Below are positions 8,628 to 16,097 of a DNA stretch of 64,000 nt, one piece after another (the stretch's first letter is position 1; the number at the start of each line of letters is the position of its first letter). Under the pieces are notes generated by a model, which made no database searches, had not been told where the DNA came from, and saw only the letters and a list, made by a program, of their open reading frames with translations. The stretch is from Candidatus Binataceae bacterium. GTDB lineage: Bacteria > Desulfobacterota > Binatia > Binatales > Binataceae. The stretch covers positions 1-64,000 of the forward strand of contig DATJMX010000052.1 of the NCBI GenBank assembly GCA_035508495.1, given 5' to 3'. A program made the translations under genes and the position numbers.

Positions 8628-9889
8628 CGCGAGCCGGCCTCTTCGCCGGTATGGATTCCGAACGCACCGCGAACGAGGCGCGGACCATATTGCGCCGCCA
8701 TCCGGAAGGGGCGCGTGAGCCAGTAGAGCGGGAACAGCGCATCGGGCAGCGGTAGCGCCTGGTAGTCACCCATCGTCGGCGCCAGCAAACGTCCTACCAC
8801 ATATCGCGCGCGCGCCGCGGGCAACTCGATCGATCGCAGCGGAACGAGCCATGGATCGACCAGCGGATCGACGTCGGGATCGCCGCGAAAGAGATCGCGC
8901 GCGACCTTGGCACACAGCGATACGATACGGTCATCGTAAACCGCCCTCGCCAGCAACTCGCCCGGCAACTCGGCACCGAGCATCGCATGCGCGAGGTACA
9001 GGCCGGCGAGCAGCATTCGCTGACTGCCGCAGCGCGTCGCGCGATCGAGCGCCGCCTCGAGATCGAGGCCGGGAAGCGCACGCAGCAGCGCGGCAACATC
9101 GCAGATCGTGTTCAGCGAATGCCATCCGTGCTTCGCGCCATGGACACACAGGTAGAGCAGATTGTCGATTGGATCGAGCGTGCGGATGGGCGCATCGAAC
9201 AACTCGACTTCCTGCGCACGCGCCCACGTCGCTTCTTCGTCCGGCACGAACGGAAACGACTTCGGCGTCATCTGCCAGTGGAGGTCGACACCGCCGATGC
9301 CCGCGGGCGCGGTAAAGAATTCCTCGAATTCCTGAAAGTAGGGATCGCCGAGCCGATCGCAGCGCTGGACGTTGGATGAATAACCTTGCGCGCGAAGGAG
9401 CTCCGCGGCGCGCGGCAAATCGCGCCGGCGAATGAGCAGATCGAGATCGCCGTATTGGCGGCCCTCGATCGACTCGTACGCAGTCGCGGCCAGAATCGGA
9501 CCTTTGAAAGAGAGCGTCTCGATTCCGATTTCGGCAAACAGCCGCACGATGCGCACCAGTTCCGCCGCCAGATGCCGATTGAACAACACCACGATCTGAA
9601 GCCGTGTCCGGAGCGCGGCGGCACCGGCCTGAGGCATCTGCTCCGCGCACGCGCGCTCGAGAAATCGATACACCGTGGGCGTGACGGCGTGGCGCTTGGC
9701 GAGACGGCCCAGCAGATCGAAATCAACTTCCGCAACGAGCTCGCGCGCCAGCGCCTCGCGCTCGTCGTCATGGGCCAACGCGGCGCAGCACAAAATCAGA
9801 CGAGCCTCCGGACTGGCCGGCACCGGGAGCGGAGTTTCGGGCCGAATCACCTGGCAAAAGAGAATAGCGGCGCGCACGCCCTCGCCCAA
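8624..9889 (-). CDS. Nucleotidyltransferase-family protein of the lasso cluster
   Basis: About 421 aa of the NTP_transf_5-type family that recurs in lasso and other RiPP clusters. The nucleotidyltransferase core is visible as SFKGP at 127-131 and GDLD at 147-150 (the metal-binding Asp pair), followed by the typical ELLRAQGY helix. The rest is helical. Family members are predicted to transfer a nucleotidyl group, and in paeninodin-type clusters they accompany an HprK-like kinase. The first start is TTG at 9889, six bases after the kinase stop; GTG at 9877 is an alternative. The stop overlaps the exporter start by 4 bp, which argues for tight co-expression. Confidence 0.8.
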   Translation of the reverse strand: MGEGVRAAILFCQVIRPETPLPVPASPEARLILCCAALAHDDEREALARELVAEVDFDLLGRLAKRHAVTPTVYRFLERACAEQMPQAGAAALRTRLQIVVLFNRHLAAELVRIVRLFAEIGIETLSFKGPILAATAYESIEGRQYGDLDLLIRRRDLPRAAELLRAQGYSSNVQRCDRLGDPYFQEFEEFFTAPAGIGGVDLHWQMTPKSFPFVPDEEATWARAQEVELFDAPIRTLDPIDNLLYLCVHGAKHGWHSLNTICDVAALLRALPGLDLEAALDRATRCGSQRMLLAGLYLAHAMLGAELPGELLARAVYDDRIVSLCAKVARDLFRGDPDVDPLVDPWLVPLRSIELPAARARYVVGRLLAPTMGDYQALPLPDALFPLYWLTRPFRMAAQYGPRLVRGAFGIHTGEEAGSR

Positions 9890-9895
9890 GAGCGC

Positions 9896-10843
9896 TCAGG
9901 CATCGAGATCGCGCAGGACTGCATCGCGAGCATGCGGCAGAAACTCAAAGCCCTCGGGAATGAACAATCTTCTGATTGGGATAGTCTGTGCCACCCGTTC
10001 CATGAAGCGGAAATGCAGCTCGAGCGCGGCTTCGTCCCTGGGATCGAATTGAAACGAGGTCTGAACCAGTTCGAGCAGCGCATCGCGTTGCGAGATTTCC
10101 TCGATCCGCGGCACGGTTGAGGATTCCTCGCGCTCGAGGCGATAGATCCTCGCCAGCGGCAGCGGCGCGGGGGGAAAGTCGTCAAAGTTTTCGGCGGCGA
10201 ATGAGCGCTGCTTCGGAGTGTAGTGCGCGACCGCCGCCCCGCCCGGGTGCCCCAGCGCCGCCGCAGAATCTTCCCACAATCGCAGGCCGGGATAGGCAGG
10301 GACGCCCAGGATTCGTCCGTTGTCGATTAGTGACAGGCAGTCATCAGCGACGGCTTTGAACCCGGCCTGGCAGAATGCGCCGGCCAGAGTGGATTTGCCG
10401 GTTCCTGCCGGGCCCACGAACGAGATGATTCCGACGCGCGTTGCGATCGCGGTGCCGTGCAGCGCCTGGCGCCCGTGCCTTATCAGCACCAGCGGCATGA
10501 TCTGATCGAGCACGAGATGGCGCAGCGTACGAATCGCGACTCCCGGTGATCGATGCGTGCAAACGATCGCATCGCCGCGCGCGCTCAGCGCAAAGCTCGC
10601 AAGCTCGGCGAAAGTGACGATGAAGCCGCCATCGGCGGCCCGCCAGATGCGCCGCCATGCGCCGCCTTTGGGCAACTCGACTTCGCCGATAAGTTCGCGG
10701 CGCGAGAGCGATTCGCGTCGATGGCGCCGGAGCTTTATATCGAACTTTCGACGCCCATCAGGATCGGAGCCTCGCGCCGGGACGAGCTCGGGCATCCGCA
10801 CATCGGATCTAACAATGAATCCGTAGGCCCGATACAGGAACAC
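9896..10843 (-). CDS. HprK-like kinase of the lasso cluster
   Basis: 315 aa. The Walker A GPAGTGKST is at 144-152, preceded by the HPr-kinase-type LHGTAIA segment (about 128-134) and followed by VADDCLSL, the acidic motif of HprK catalytic sites, and AYPGLRLW. This fits the HprK-related kinases that phosphorylate the C-terminal Ser of lasso peptides such as paeninodin (ThcoK/PadeK type). The precursor here ends in Asn-Gly, not Ser, so the target would have to be another residue or molecule. Start GTG at 10843 has no clear ribosome binding site. It is followed after 6 bp by the nucleotidyltransferase. Confidence 0.82.
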   Translation of the reverse strand: MFLYRAYGFIVRSDVRMPELVPARGSDPDGRRKFDIKLRRHRRESLSRRELIGEVELPKGGAWRRIWRAADGGFIVTFAELASFALSARGDAIVCTHRSPGVAIRTLRHLVLDQIMPLVLIRHGRQALHGTAIATRVGIISFVGPAGTGKSTLAGAFCQAGFKAVADDCLSLIDNGRILGVPAYPGLRLWEDSAAALGHPGGAAVAHYTPKQRSFAAENFDDFPPAPLPLARIYRLEREESSTVPRIEEISQRDALLELVQTSFQFDPRDEAALELHFRFMERVAQTIPIRRLFIPEGFEFLPHARDAVLRDLDA

Positions 10844-10913
10844 GCGATAATTTTAGACTCGGAACGATATCAGTGGGCAAGTTCGGTTTCGACAGGACAG
10901 CGCATTTATTGAA

Positions 10914-10939
10914 GGGCGACTGCCTATCGGCAGCCACCC
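10914..10939 (-). promoter_or_regulatory. 11-bp hairpin between precursor and kinase genes
   Basis: On the minus-strand RNA the arms GGGUGGCUGCC and GGCAGUCGCCC pair over 11 bp (two G-U wobbles) around a GAUA loop. No T-run follows, so full termination is unlikely. Its place just after the precursor suits a partial terminator or mRNA-stabilising stem that keeps precursor transcripts above those of the downstream enzymes. That role is inferred. Confidence 0.5.
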
Positions 10940-11015
10940 TCCCTTAGCGAACTCTCTTTGTCCCCCCTCGAACCAACGAAAGGAACACTCGGGGCAGTAA
11001 AGATGGAGCTGGAAC

Positions 11016-11180
11016 TCAGCCGTTCATCATGCCCGAAGCGCCGTCGTTCGGAAGCGAGGTACCGGTGCCAGCGGTAAGCTTTGTGACGCTGCCAAACTCA
11101 ATCAAGCGAGGGGCGTTATAGGCACGTTTTGCCCGCTTTTCCTTCCGCTTGGAGGAAATTTCCTCTTGCTGCTTGCGCAT
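11016..11180 (-). CDS. lasA: Lasso-peptide precursor, 54 aa
   Basis: This short gene starts at ATG 11180 with GGAGGAGG six to eight bases upstream and ends in TGA at 11016-11018. The leader holds the full lasso recognition pattern YxxPxLxxxGxxxxxTx: Tyr21, Pro24, Leu26, Gly30 and Thr36 at position -2 before the cut. Cleavage after Ala37 leaves the core GTGTSLPNDGASGMMNG (17 residues) with Gly1 and Asp9 placed for a 9-membered macrolactam ring. The tail of eight residues has no aromatic plug; Met14 and Met15 are the only bulky side chains to hold the thread. The N-terminal leader is rich in Lys, Arg and Glu. Genes for both maturation proteins, cyclase and exporter flank it on the same strand. 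Reading a later Thr as -2 leaves no Asp/Glu at 8 or 9, so this cut is preferred. Confidence 0.92.
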   Translation of the reverse strand: MRKQQEEISSKRKEKRAKRAYNAPRLIEFGSVTKLTAGTGTSLPNDGASGMMNG

Positions 11181-11221
11181 TCTTACTCCTCCTCCAGATA
11201 GCTCAACGACCAGACGTGAAG

Positions 11222-11250
11222 GTTTTACCAGAGTCGCGACGCTTCGTCAA
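11222..11250 (-). promoter_or_regulatory. Sigma70-type promoter for the lasso precursor
   Basis: On the minus strand TTGACG (11250-11245) is followed after exactly 17 bp by TAAAAC (11227-11222). The predicted transcript start lies near 11215, leaving a leader of about 35 nt before the precursor ATG. It suggests the precursor is driven on its own as well as by read-through. Confidence 0.55.
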
Positions 11251-11392
11251 AGAGCAATTTCGGTTTAGTTTGCTCCTCTAAACTAGCTTGAGCGCGATAC
11301 CGGTCTCGCTAGCGCTATCGCAATCCGGATCGCGAGAACTATGCCCTCTCGGCTTCTTTGTTGCAACTGCAAATCCAATTCGTCATTGGCCG

Positions 11393-12532
11393 TCAGAACG
11401 CAGCATCGGCGGCGGTCACCTTTGCGACAAATTCCGCGGCTTGCGCTTGAGAATCGAACAGTTTTCGATGCCGCTCAAATACGAGGCACTCAATCTCAGC
11501 GAGCGATTTTCGACCATCACAGGCTTCGATCACGGTCCGTCGTGCCTCGCCCCAGGGTGTGAGGCGCGGTGCGTTCCGGGGGTTCGTCCTGGCAACGGCG
11601 TCCGCCGTCATCAGCATCCCGCGCAGGCTCGATTGCGTCGCCCTCAACTTCTCGACGCCTTTGCGATCGAAAAGCCTCACCTTCCAAGTGACCAAGTGCT
11701 GTTGAGGCGTCACGTTGATTGCAATCTGCAGCCGATCTCCTTTAGCCACGCGCCATGGCTCATCGAGCGGCATAAACGCACAGCTCCTATTGATTCGCCG
11801 CGATACGACAGGATTGTTGGTCATCGTTACGCTCGGCGAGAGCCGCGCCCTGAACCATCCGCCGAGGCCGTGGATCACGCCGGCGCGGCTAACCCGCGTC
11901 ATAGCTTGCGCATCGAATGCCGATGGCGCGCCAACGACATCCAGCGTCAGCAGGTCGGCCGTAATCGAAAGCGGCTTCAAATGCTTCGCGGTAATTGGAT
12001 AGACGGTGTTTGCTGCGATCTTCGACACACTTGAAAAATCGAACCCGCCAGGATGCGTGCTCCAGAATTTCACGATGTCCGAGCCCTCGCGACAACTGAC
12101 TGGGGCGGCTTGAAGCGTGACGCTGAGCGGAATCGTCCTGCCGCCGGGTTTGAGAAAGCGCCGCGTTGCATCGCGAAACGATTCGAACAGGCCGGCCTCG
12201 AAACCGAAGTAACCGACTTGATCGGCGACGATTACATCGACCTTCTCGGGCAAATCGATGCGGGTCGAGAATCCCTGGATTCCCACGAAACGATCGCCAA
12301 AGCCATTTGCGCGCGCGGACTCACGCGCCACCTGCAACATCCCGCCCGCATCGACAGCGTAGATGCGGCGCGCCCCGGCCTCGCACGCGAGCAATCCGAG
12401 GATGCCTGTGCCGGCGCCGAGGTCCATGACGACGTCGCCGGGACGCACGACGTCGCGAATCGCCTTTCGATAAAGCGATGTGCGCAACTCGTCGGCGAGA
12501 TAGTGCCGATGTTCGTCGAGAGCCTGTGACAC
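11393..12532 (-). CDS. PRMT-like methyltransferase with C-terminal PqqD-like domain (lasso tailoring)
   Basis: 379 aa. Residues 30-115 are a class I SAM-binding fold: motif I DLGAGTG at 37-43, acidic post-I VDA at 60-62. The segment ADQVGYFGFE (103-112) sits where protein arginine methyltransferases have their double-Glu loop, with Asp104 in place of the first Glu and Glu112 near the second; a beta-barrel-like region follows. Residues about 325-375 (VIEACDGRKSLAEIECLVF) resemble a PqqD-type winged helix, that is, a RiPP recognition element. GTG start at 12532, one base after the cyclase stop. The core peptide has no Arg, so the methyl acceptor is not obvious: a carboxylate, Asn, the N-terminal region of the leader or another protein are open options. 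Confidence 0.75.
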   Translation of the reverse strand: MSQALDEHRHYLADELRTSLYRKAIRDVVRPGDVVMDLGAGTGILGLLACEAGARRIYAVDAGGMLQVARESARANGFGDRFVGIQGFSTRIDLPEKVDVIVADQVGYFGFEAGLFESFRDATRRFLKPGGRTIPLSVTLQAAPVSCREGSDIVKFWSTHPGGFDFSSVSKIAANTVYPITAKHLKPLSITADLLTLDVVGAPSAFDAQAMTRVSRAGVIHGLGGWFRARLSPSVTMTNNPVVSRRINRSCAFMPLDEPWRVAKGDRLQIAINVTPQQHLVTWKVRLFDRKGVEKLRATQSSLRGMLMTADAVARTNPRNAPRLTPWGEARRTVIEACDGRKSLAEIECLVFERHRKLFDSQAQAAEFVAKVTAADAAF

Positions 12533-12533
12533 T

Positions 12534-14498
12534 CTAGTTCGTCCTCGATGCGGAGGAAGTCGGGTCCACAGCTTCAGACCGATGTGGTCGGGCGGCTAGG
12601 CCTTGGCTCGATTGCCCGAAGACCTCGTTGAACCACATCTCGACCGCGGTCACCGCCCACAGCGGCACCAGGCGCCTCATATATTCAGGACTGCCAGCGG
12701 CATATAGCGAACCCATGCGGACATAGTCGGCGTGGACTTTGGCCGCATCGACCCAGCCGTTGCGCGCGATAGCAAGTGAATCGAACAAGCGCTCGCCGCC
12801 CATCTGCCGGAACGTTTGCGGATAGATATAGCCGAAATCACCTTTGTCGCGGCGCGTGCGGATCGATTCGGGCAACACGCCTTTCATCGCGCCGCGCAGC
12901 ACGAACTTGGTCAGGTCGTCGCGCCGGCGCTGCTCTTCAGGGATGGCGAAGAAAAATTCCACGAGGCGGCGATCGTAAAAAGGATGGCGCGCCTCCACGC
13001 CGTGGCGCGCGCCGAACCGATCGACCATCTCGAGCACGGAGAGGCGCTCGCCCGAGGCATACATCTCATAAAGGTCGCCCTGCGCGAAGCCAGTGCCCTC
13101 AGGCGCCGGCGCACGACGCGCCAATCGTTCCACGAGATTCGTTCGCCGTGCGAAATCCGCAGTGACCGCCGGCGGCGCTGCGACATTTTTGAAATACGGC
13201 TTGAGCGCGCGTCTTAACTTTGGAGGAACTAGGGTCAGCACGCCTCCTTTGTAGAGTGTCAGCAGCGGTTTCTCGCCTTTGGGATCGAGCGCGTAGCGCG
13301 CGTTCTCGGCGCGCAAGCGGCGGATCAACTCGGCGACACGGAACCCGCGAATTAGATCCGCATAGATGCGGTTGCTGCCGCTCAGAAAGTCGTCGCCACC
13401 CGAACCTGTCAGCCACACGCGCGATTTTTGCAAGGCCTGCGTCGTTGCCGCGATATCGAACATCGCGAGGTTGGGAACGAAAGGCAGATCGCGATAATGG
13501 CGGACCGTCGCCAGGCAATCGTCGCGAGTCTGCAGCCTATGATGAATCCGATAGCTGCGGAGACCCGTGGCTGCTTCGACCTCGGCGATGTAACGCTCCT
13601 CATCGGCGAGAGGATGATCGAAGGTCATCGAGACCGGGTCGAACCACCCGACGCGCGCATGGCCCGAGTTCATGAGATCGCGCGCGACCATGACTATTGA
13701 CGAAGAATCGAGTCCGCCGCTCAAGTCCGCGAGCACGCCGCCGCTGCTGCGCAGCCGGCTTCGCACCGCGTCGCGAAAGATCGCACCGAAATGCTCGGCG
13801 TACTCGGCGTCGTGGCGGTAACGAATCGTGCTGCGCGGATCCAGATCATGATAGCGGCGCTTGGTCATGCCCTGTGCCGCAACCGACAACATGAAAGCGC
13901 CCGGCAAGCGAAAGATTCCGCGATAGAGCGTTTCTTCGGGGTCCTGCGGCCACGCGACGAGCACTTCCGCGATCATCGGCTCGTTGGGCGCGAGCCTCAC
14001 CCGTGGATGAATCAACAATTGGTGGAGTTCCGAGGCGCAGATAAAAACCCGGCCGTCGCAGAAGTAGTAAAGCGGCAGAACGCCGAGCGGATCGCGCGCA
14101 CACAACAAGCGCTGGCGCACCCGATCGTACAGCGCGAATGTGAAGTCGCCGAGGATTCGCGCCGCGAACTCCTCGCCCCAACACCGATACGCGCCCAACG
14201 CGATCTCAGCATCGGTGTGGAGCTTCGCGCCATCGATGGCAGCGATCAGTTCCTCGCGATTATCGATGCGTCCTGCGAATACGAGCGCGAGATTTCCGGC
14301 GGCGTCGACGAGCGGCTGCGGTTCGCCGATCGATTCGGGCGTCGCGTGCATCATCAAGTGACCGAGCGCGATCGGACCTTCGTTCCAGATGCCGGAGCCG
14401 TCGGGACCGCGATACGGTGCGGCGGCCAGCATTGCCTCGACGAGCGCGCGGTCGGCCGGGGCTCCGTCGAGGTTGAAAATCGCGGCGATACCGCTCAT
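12534..14498 (-). CDS. lasC: Lasso-peptide cyclase, asparagine-synthetase-like
   Basis: 654 aa, standard for lasso macrolactam synthetases. It starts MSGIAAIF where asparagine synthetase has MCGI, so the glutaminase nucleophile Cys is replaced by Ser, as expected for an enzyme that uses the peptide's own alpha-amine instead of ammonia. The ATP pyrophosphatase motif LSGGLDSSS is near residue 260, followed by GSGGDDFLSG and HPFYDRRLVEFFF, typical of the synthetase domain. It adenylates the core Asp9 side chain and closes the bond to Gly1. It lies between the second PqqD-like gene (21-bp gap) and the methyltransferase (1-bp gap). Confidence 0.92.
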   Translation of the reverse strand: MSGIAAIFNLDGAPADRALVEAMLAAAPYRGPDGSGIWNEGPIALGHLMMHATPESIGEPQPLVDAAGNLALVFAGRIDNREELIAAIDGAKLHTDAEIALGAYRCWGEEFAARILGDFTFALYDRVRQRLLCARDPLGVLPLYYFCDGRVFICASELHQLLIHPRVRLAPNEPMIAEVLVAWPQDPEETLYRGIFRLPGAFMLSVAAQGMTKRRYHDLDPRSTIRYRHDAEYAEHFGAIFRDAVRSRLRSSGGVLADLSGGLDSSSIVMVARDLMNSGHARVGWFDPVSMTFDHPLADEERYIAEVEAATGLRSYRIHHRLQTRDDCLATVRHYRDLPFVPNLAMFDIAATTQALQKSRVWLTGSGGDDFLSGSNRIYADLIRGFRVAELIRRLRAENARYALDPKGEKPLLTLYKGGVLTLVPPKLRRALKPYFKNVAAPPAVTADFARRTNLVERLARRAPAPEGTGFAQGDLYEMYASGERLSVLEMVDRFGARHGVEARHPFYDRRLVEFFFAIPEEQRRRDDLTKFVLRGAMKGVLPESIRTRRDKGDFGYIYPQTFRQMGGERLFDSLAIARNGWVDAAKVHADYVRMGSLYAAGSPEYMRRLVPLWAVTAVEMWFNEVFGQSSQGLAARPHRSEAVDPTSSASRTN

Positions 14499-14519
14499 GA
14501 GGTCGGCGTGCGCGAGGCC

Positions 14520-14825
14520 TCAGCGACGGGCGCGCGGTTTGCGCGCCAGCGAAGGCGGAATGTCGGCGACAGTTTGCAGGAGACCGCGCTCGACGAGGTT
14601 TTTCACGAGCGTATCCAGATCGTTGCGAAGCTCTTCGGGATCGGCATCGAAATCCTCGGCGAGGCTCTCAAGTGCTGACTCGGTCGATCCGCACTCGACC
14701 AGCGTTCGCCACATCGCGCCTCCCGAGCCTTCGAGGCCAAAGTATTGATTGCGGGCCGTATCGAAGATGACAACCTGTTCATCGAGCTCTCGCCATACGA
14801 CGTCGTCGCCGATCTGAACCTTCAT
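14520..14825 (-). CDS. Second PqqD-like (RRE) protein of the lasso cluster
   Basis: 101 aa from ATG 14825 (a TTG at 14852 would abut the B2 stop but adds nine residues not typical of the family). The PqqD/RRE fold is visible: VVWRELDEQVVIFDTARNQYF, GLEGSGGAMWRTLVE, then a helical half ending LVKNLVERGLLQTV. The middle GxxxxGxxxW is the family hallmark. A basic tail KPRARR closes it. Because a normal B1 lies two genes upstream, this is a paralogue, perhaps presenting the leader to the methyltransferase, kinase or nucleotidyltransferase instead of to the protease. Confidence 0.82.
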   Translation of the reverse strand: MKVQIGDDVVWRELDEQVVIFDTARNQYFGLEGSGGAMWRTLVECGSTESALESLAEDFDADPEELRNDLDTLVKNLVERGLLQTVADIPPSLARKPRARR

Positions 14826-14852
14826 CGAAGTTTCTCGCCGGACGATCGCCAA

Positions 14853-15296
14853 TCAGCGCGGACTCGCGCCGCGCGTGCCGAGTGGCGCGTAGGTTTCGAG
14901 CTCAAAATCGCCGATCACGACGCGGCCCTCGCTCTCGAGCCAGGCGTGCGCTTTGAATCCCTGCGCTGCGGGATTTGCGACGCCGATCCGAAGCTCGGCC
15001 GGATAACCGCGGCGCAGCAGCATGATCTCAGCAACGAGGGCCTGCACGAGACAATTGTGTCCGCCGGGGAACGCGTTGCCCGCGGCGCGCACGAAGTACG
15101 CGATTCGCTCGCGCGACGGCCGCGACTCAAAATCCGGCAATTCACCCTTCTTCGCTATCTGAGAGGCAAGCTCGCGAACCCTGGCAAACGGCAATGTCCA
15201 GCTCGCCAGGCGTATCGCGGCGACGAGCGCGTAGGCTTCGTGAAAGAGCTGGCGCTCGGCGGGCTCAAGCGCGAGGTATTTACGCGCTCGCGTCAT
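14853..15296 (-). CDS. lasB2: Lasso-peptide leader protease B2 (transglutaminase-like)
   Basis: 147 aa, the usual size for a split B2. The transglutaminase-type triad is intact: Cys82 in GGHNCLVQAL, His117 in FKAHAWLE and Asp130 in VVIGDFE. It cuts the leader after the residue following Thr(-2), with B1 delivering the substrate. It overlaps the B1 gene by 17 bp and ends 28 bp before the second PqqD-like start. ATG at 15296. Confidence 0.93.
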   Translation of the reverse strand: MTRARKYLALEPAERQLFHEAYALVAAIRLASWTLPFARVRELASQIAKKGELPDFESRPSRERIAYFVRAAGNAFPGGHNCLVQALVAEIMLLRRGYPAELRIGVANPAAQGFKAHAWLESEGRVVIGDFELETYAPLGTRGASPR

Positions 15297-15585
15297 CGAC
15301 GACCTGTATCAAGCCGCGCGTGCTGAGCTCGCCGAGCAGGCGAATCAAGTCCGCGCCGCATTTGTCGGCGTCCACCTCGTAAAGGTCGAGCAGCTCGTCG
15401 CGAATCTCGCTGACGCGCCGCGGCTCGGCAAGCATCTGCCACACCGCCGATCCCACTTCGTCGAGGCCGTAATAGAAGCCTTCCTTCAAATTCAGGATCG
15501 CAGCCTCGCCCTCGAGCTCACACGAGATCTGGTTCCTGGAGGCCACGACGACGGTGGAAATATCGATGTTCAAGTGTTGATGCAC
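15280..15585 (-). CDS. lasB1: Lasso-peptide RRE protein B1 (PqqD-like)
   Basis: 101 aa with the classic B1 signature: SRNQISCELEGEAAILNLKEG, FYYGLDEVGSAVWQML, then LLGELSTRGLIQVVDD. It binds the leader through the YxxPxL pattern and guides it to B2. It is the first gene of the cluster; start GTG at 15585 (TTG four codons later is possible), no strong ribosome binding site. Upstream 15586-15721 holds a small inverted repeat CTCAG-N5-CTGAG (15624-15638) but no convincing sigma70 promoter. Confidence 0.9.
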   Translation of the reverse strand: MHQHLNIDISTVVVASRNQISCELEGEAAILNLKEGFYYGLDEVGSAVWQMLAEPRRVSEIRDELLDLYEVDADKCGADLIRLLGELSTRGLIQVVDDASA

Positions 15586-15721
15586 TGAGCGGTCAAGTTA
15601 TGCCTCAAAGTATTTCGACCCGACTCAGCTATCCTGAGAAATCTATAGCGCAAGGCCTCGACGGGCAAGCGCGAGCATCGTCAGACGTTTCGGATCGCTC
15701 GCTCCGGCGGTAACGTTAATC

Positions 15722-16001
15722 ATGTCCTACATCGCCAGACTCCCTACATCGCCAGAGTCTCGACCAACGGGCGGTTGGTTCTACCCTGGCTCTGCGGATC
15801 GCGCACCGTCTCCAGCCGGGAACGGTGTTCACGATTGAAGAAAGCGACGGTGGATTCCTTTTGAAGCCGCCTCGTACTCGCATTGCAGGCAAAACCAAGA
15901 CTTGGGAATCGCTCTTCGGTTGCGTTGGTTATAAAAGGCCGCGCCTCAGCATCCGCGAAATGGAAGTTGCCGTCGGGGCCGAAGCGCGCAGGCACAAATA
16001 A
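15722..16001 (+). pseudogene. Broken AbrB/MazE-type antitoxin
   Basis: After a joined frame the protein would read as a SpoVT-AbrB antitoxin: RVSTNGRLVLP in one frame, then ALRIAHRLQPGTVFTIEESD and GGFLLKP in another, ending EAVGAEARRHK-like at TAA 15999-16001. Two lesions break it: a near-tandem duplication of CTACATCGCCAGA at about 15726 and 15743, and a one-base loss near 15787 between LVLP and ALRIA. The sequence after the stop (16002-16090) may hold the worn start of a PIN toxin but I cannot prove it. Confidence 0.75.
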
Positions 16002-16097
16002 TTACTCTCGAGTCCGATTTCCTGACGCGAATGATCGCGAGACGAACTGCTTTATTTCCCTATCCCGAACCTGACGCCGATCTGCTGCCAAGGCTAT

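Noticed and set aside
10844..11015. Second lasso precursor between precursor A and kinase
   Set aside because: No start codon with ribosome binding site and no YxxPxL pattern in any minus frame.
11181..11392. Second precursor upstream of lasA
   Set aside because: Only a 15-codon frame starting MTNWICS was seen, no leader motif.
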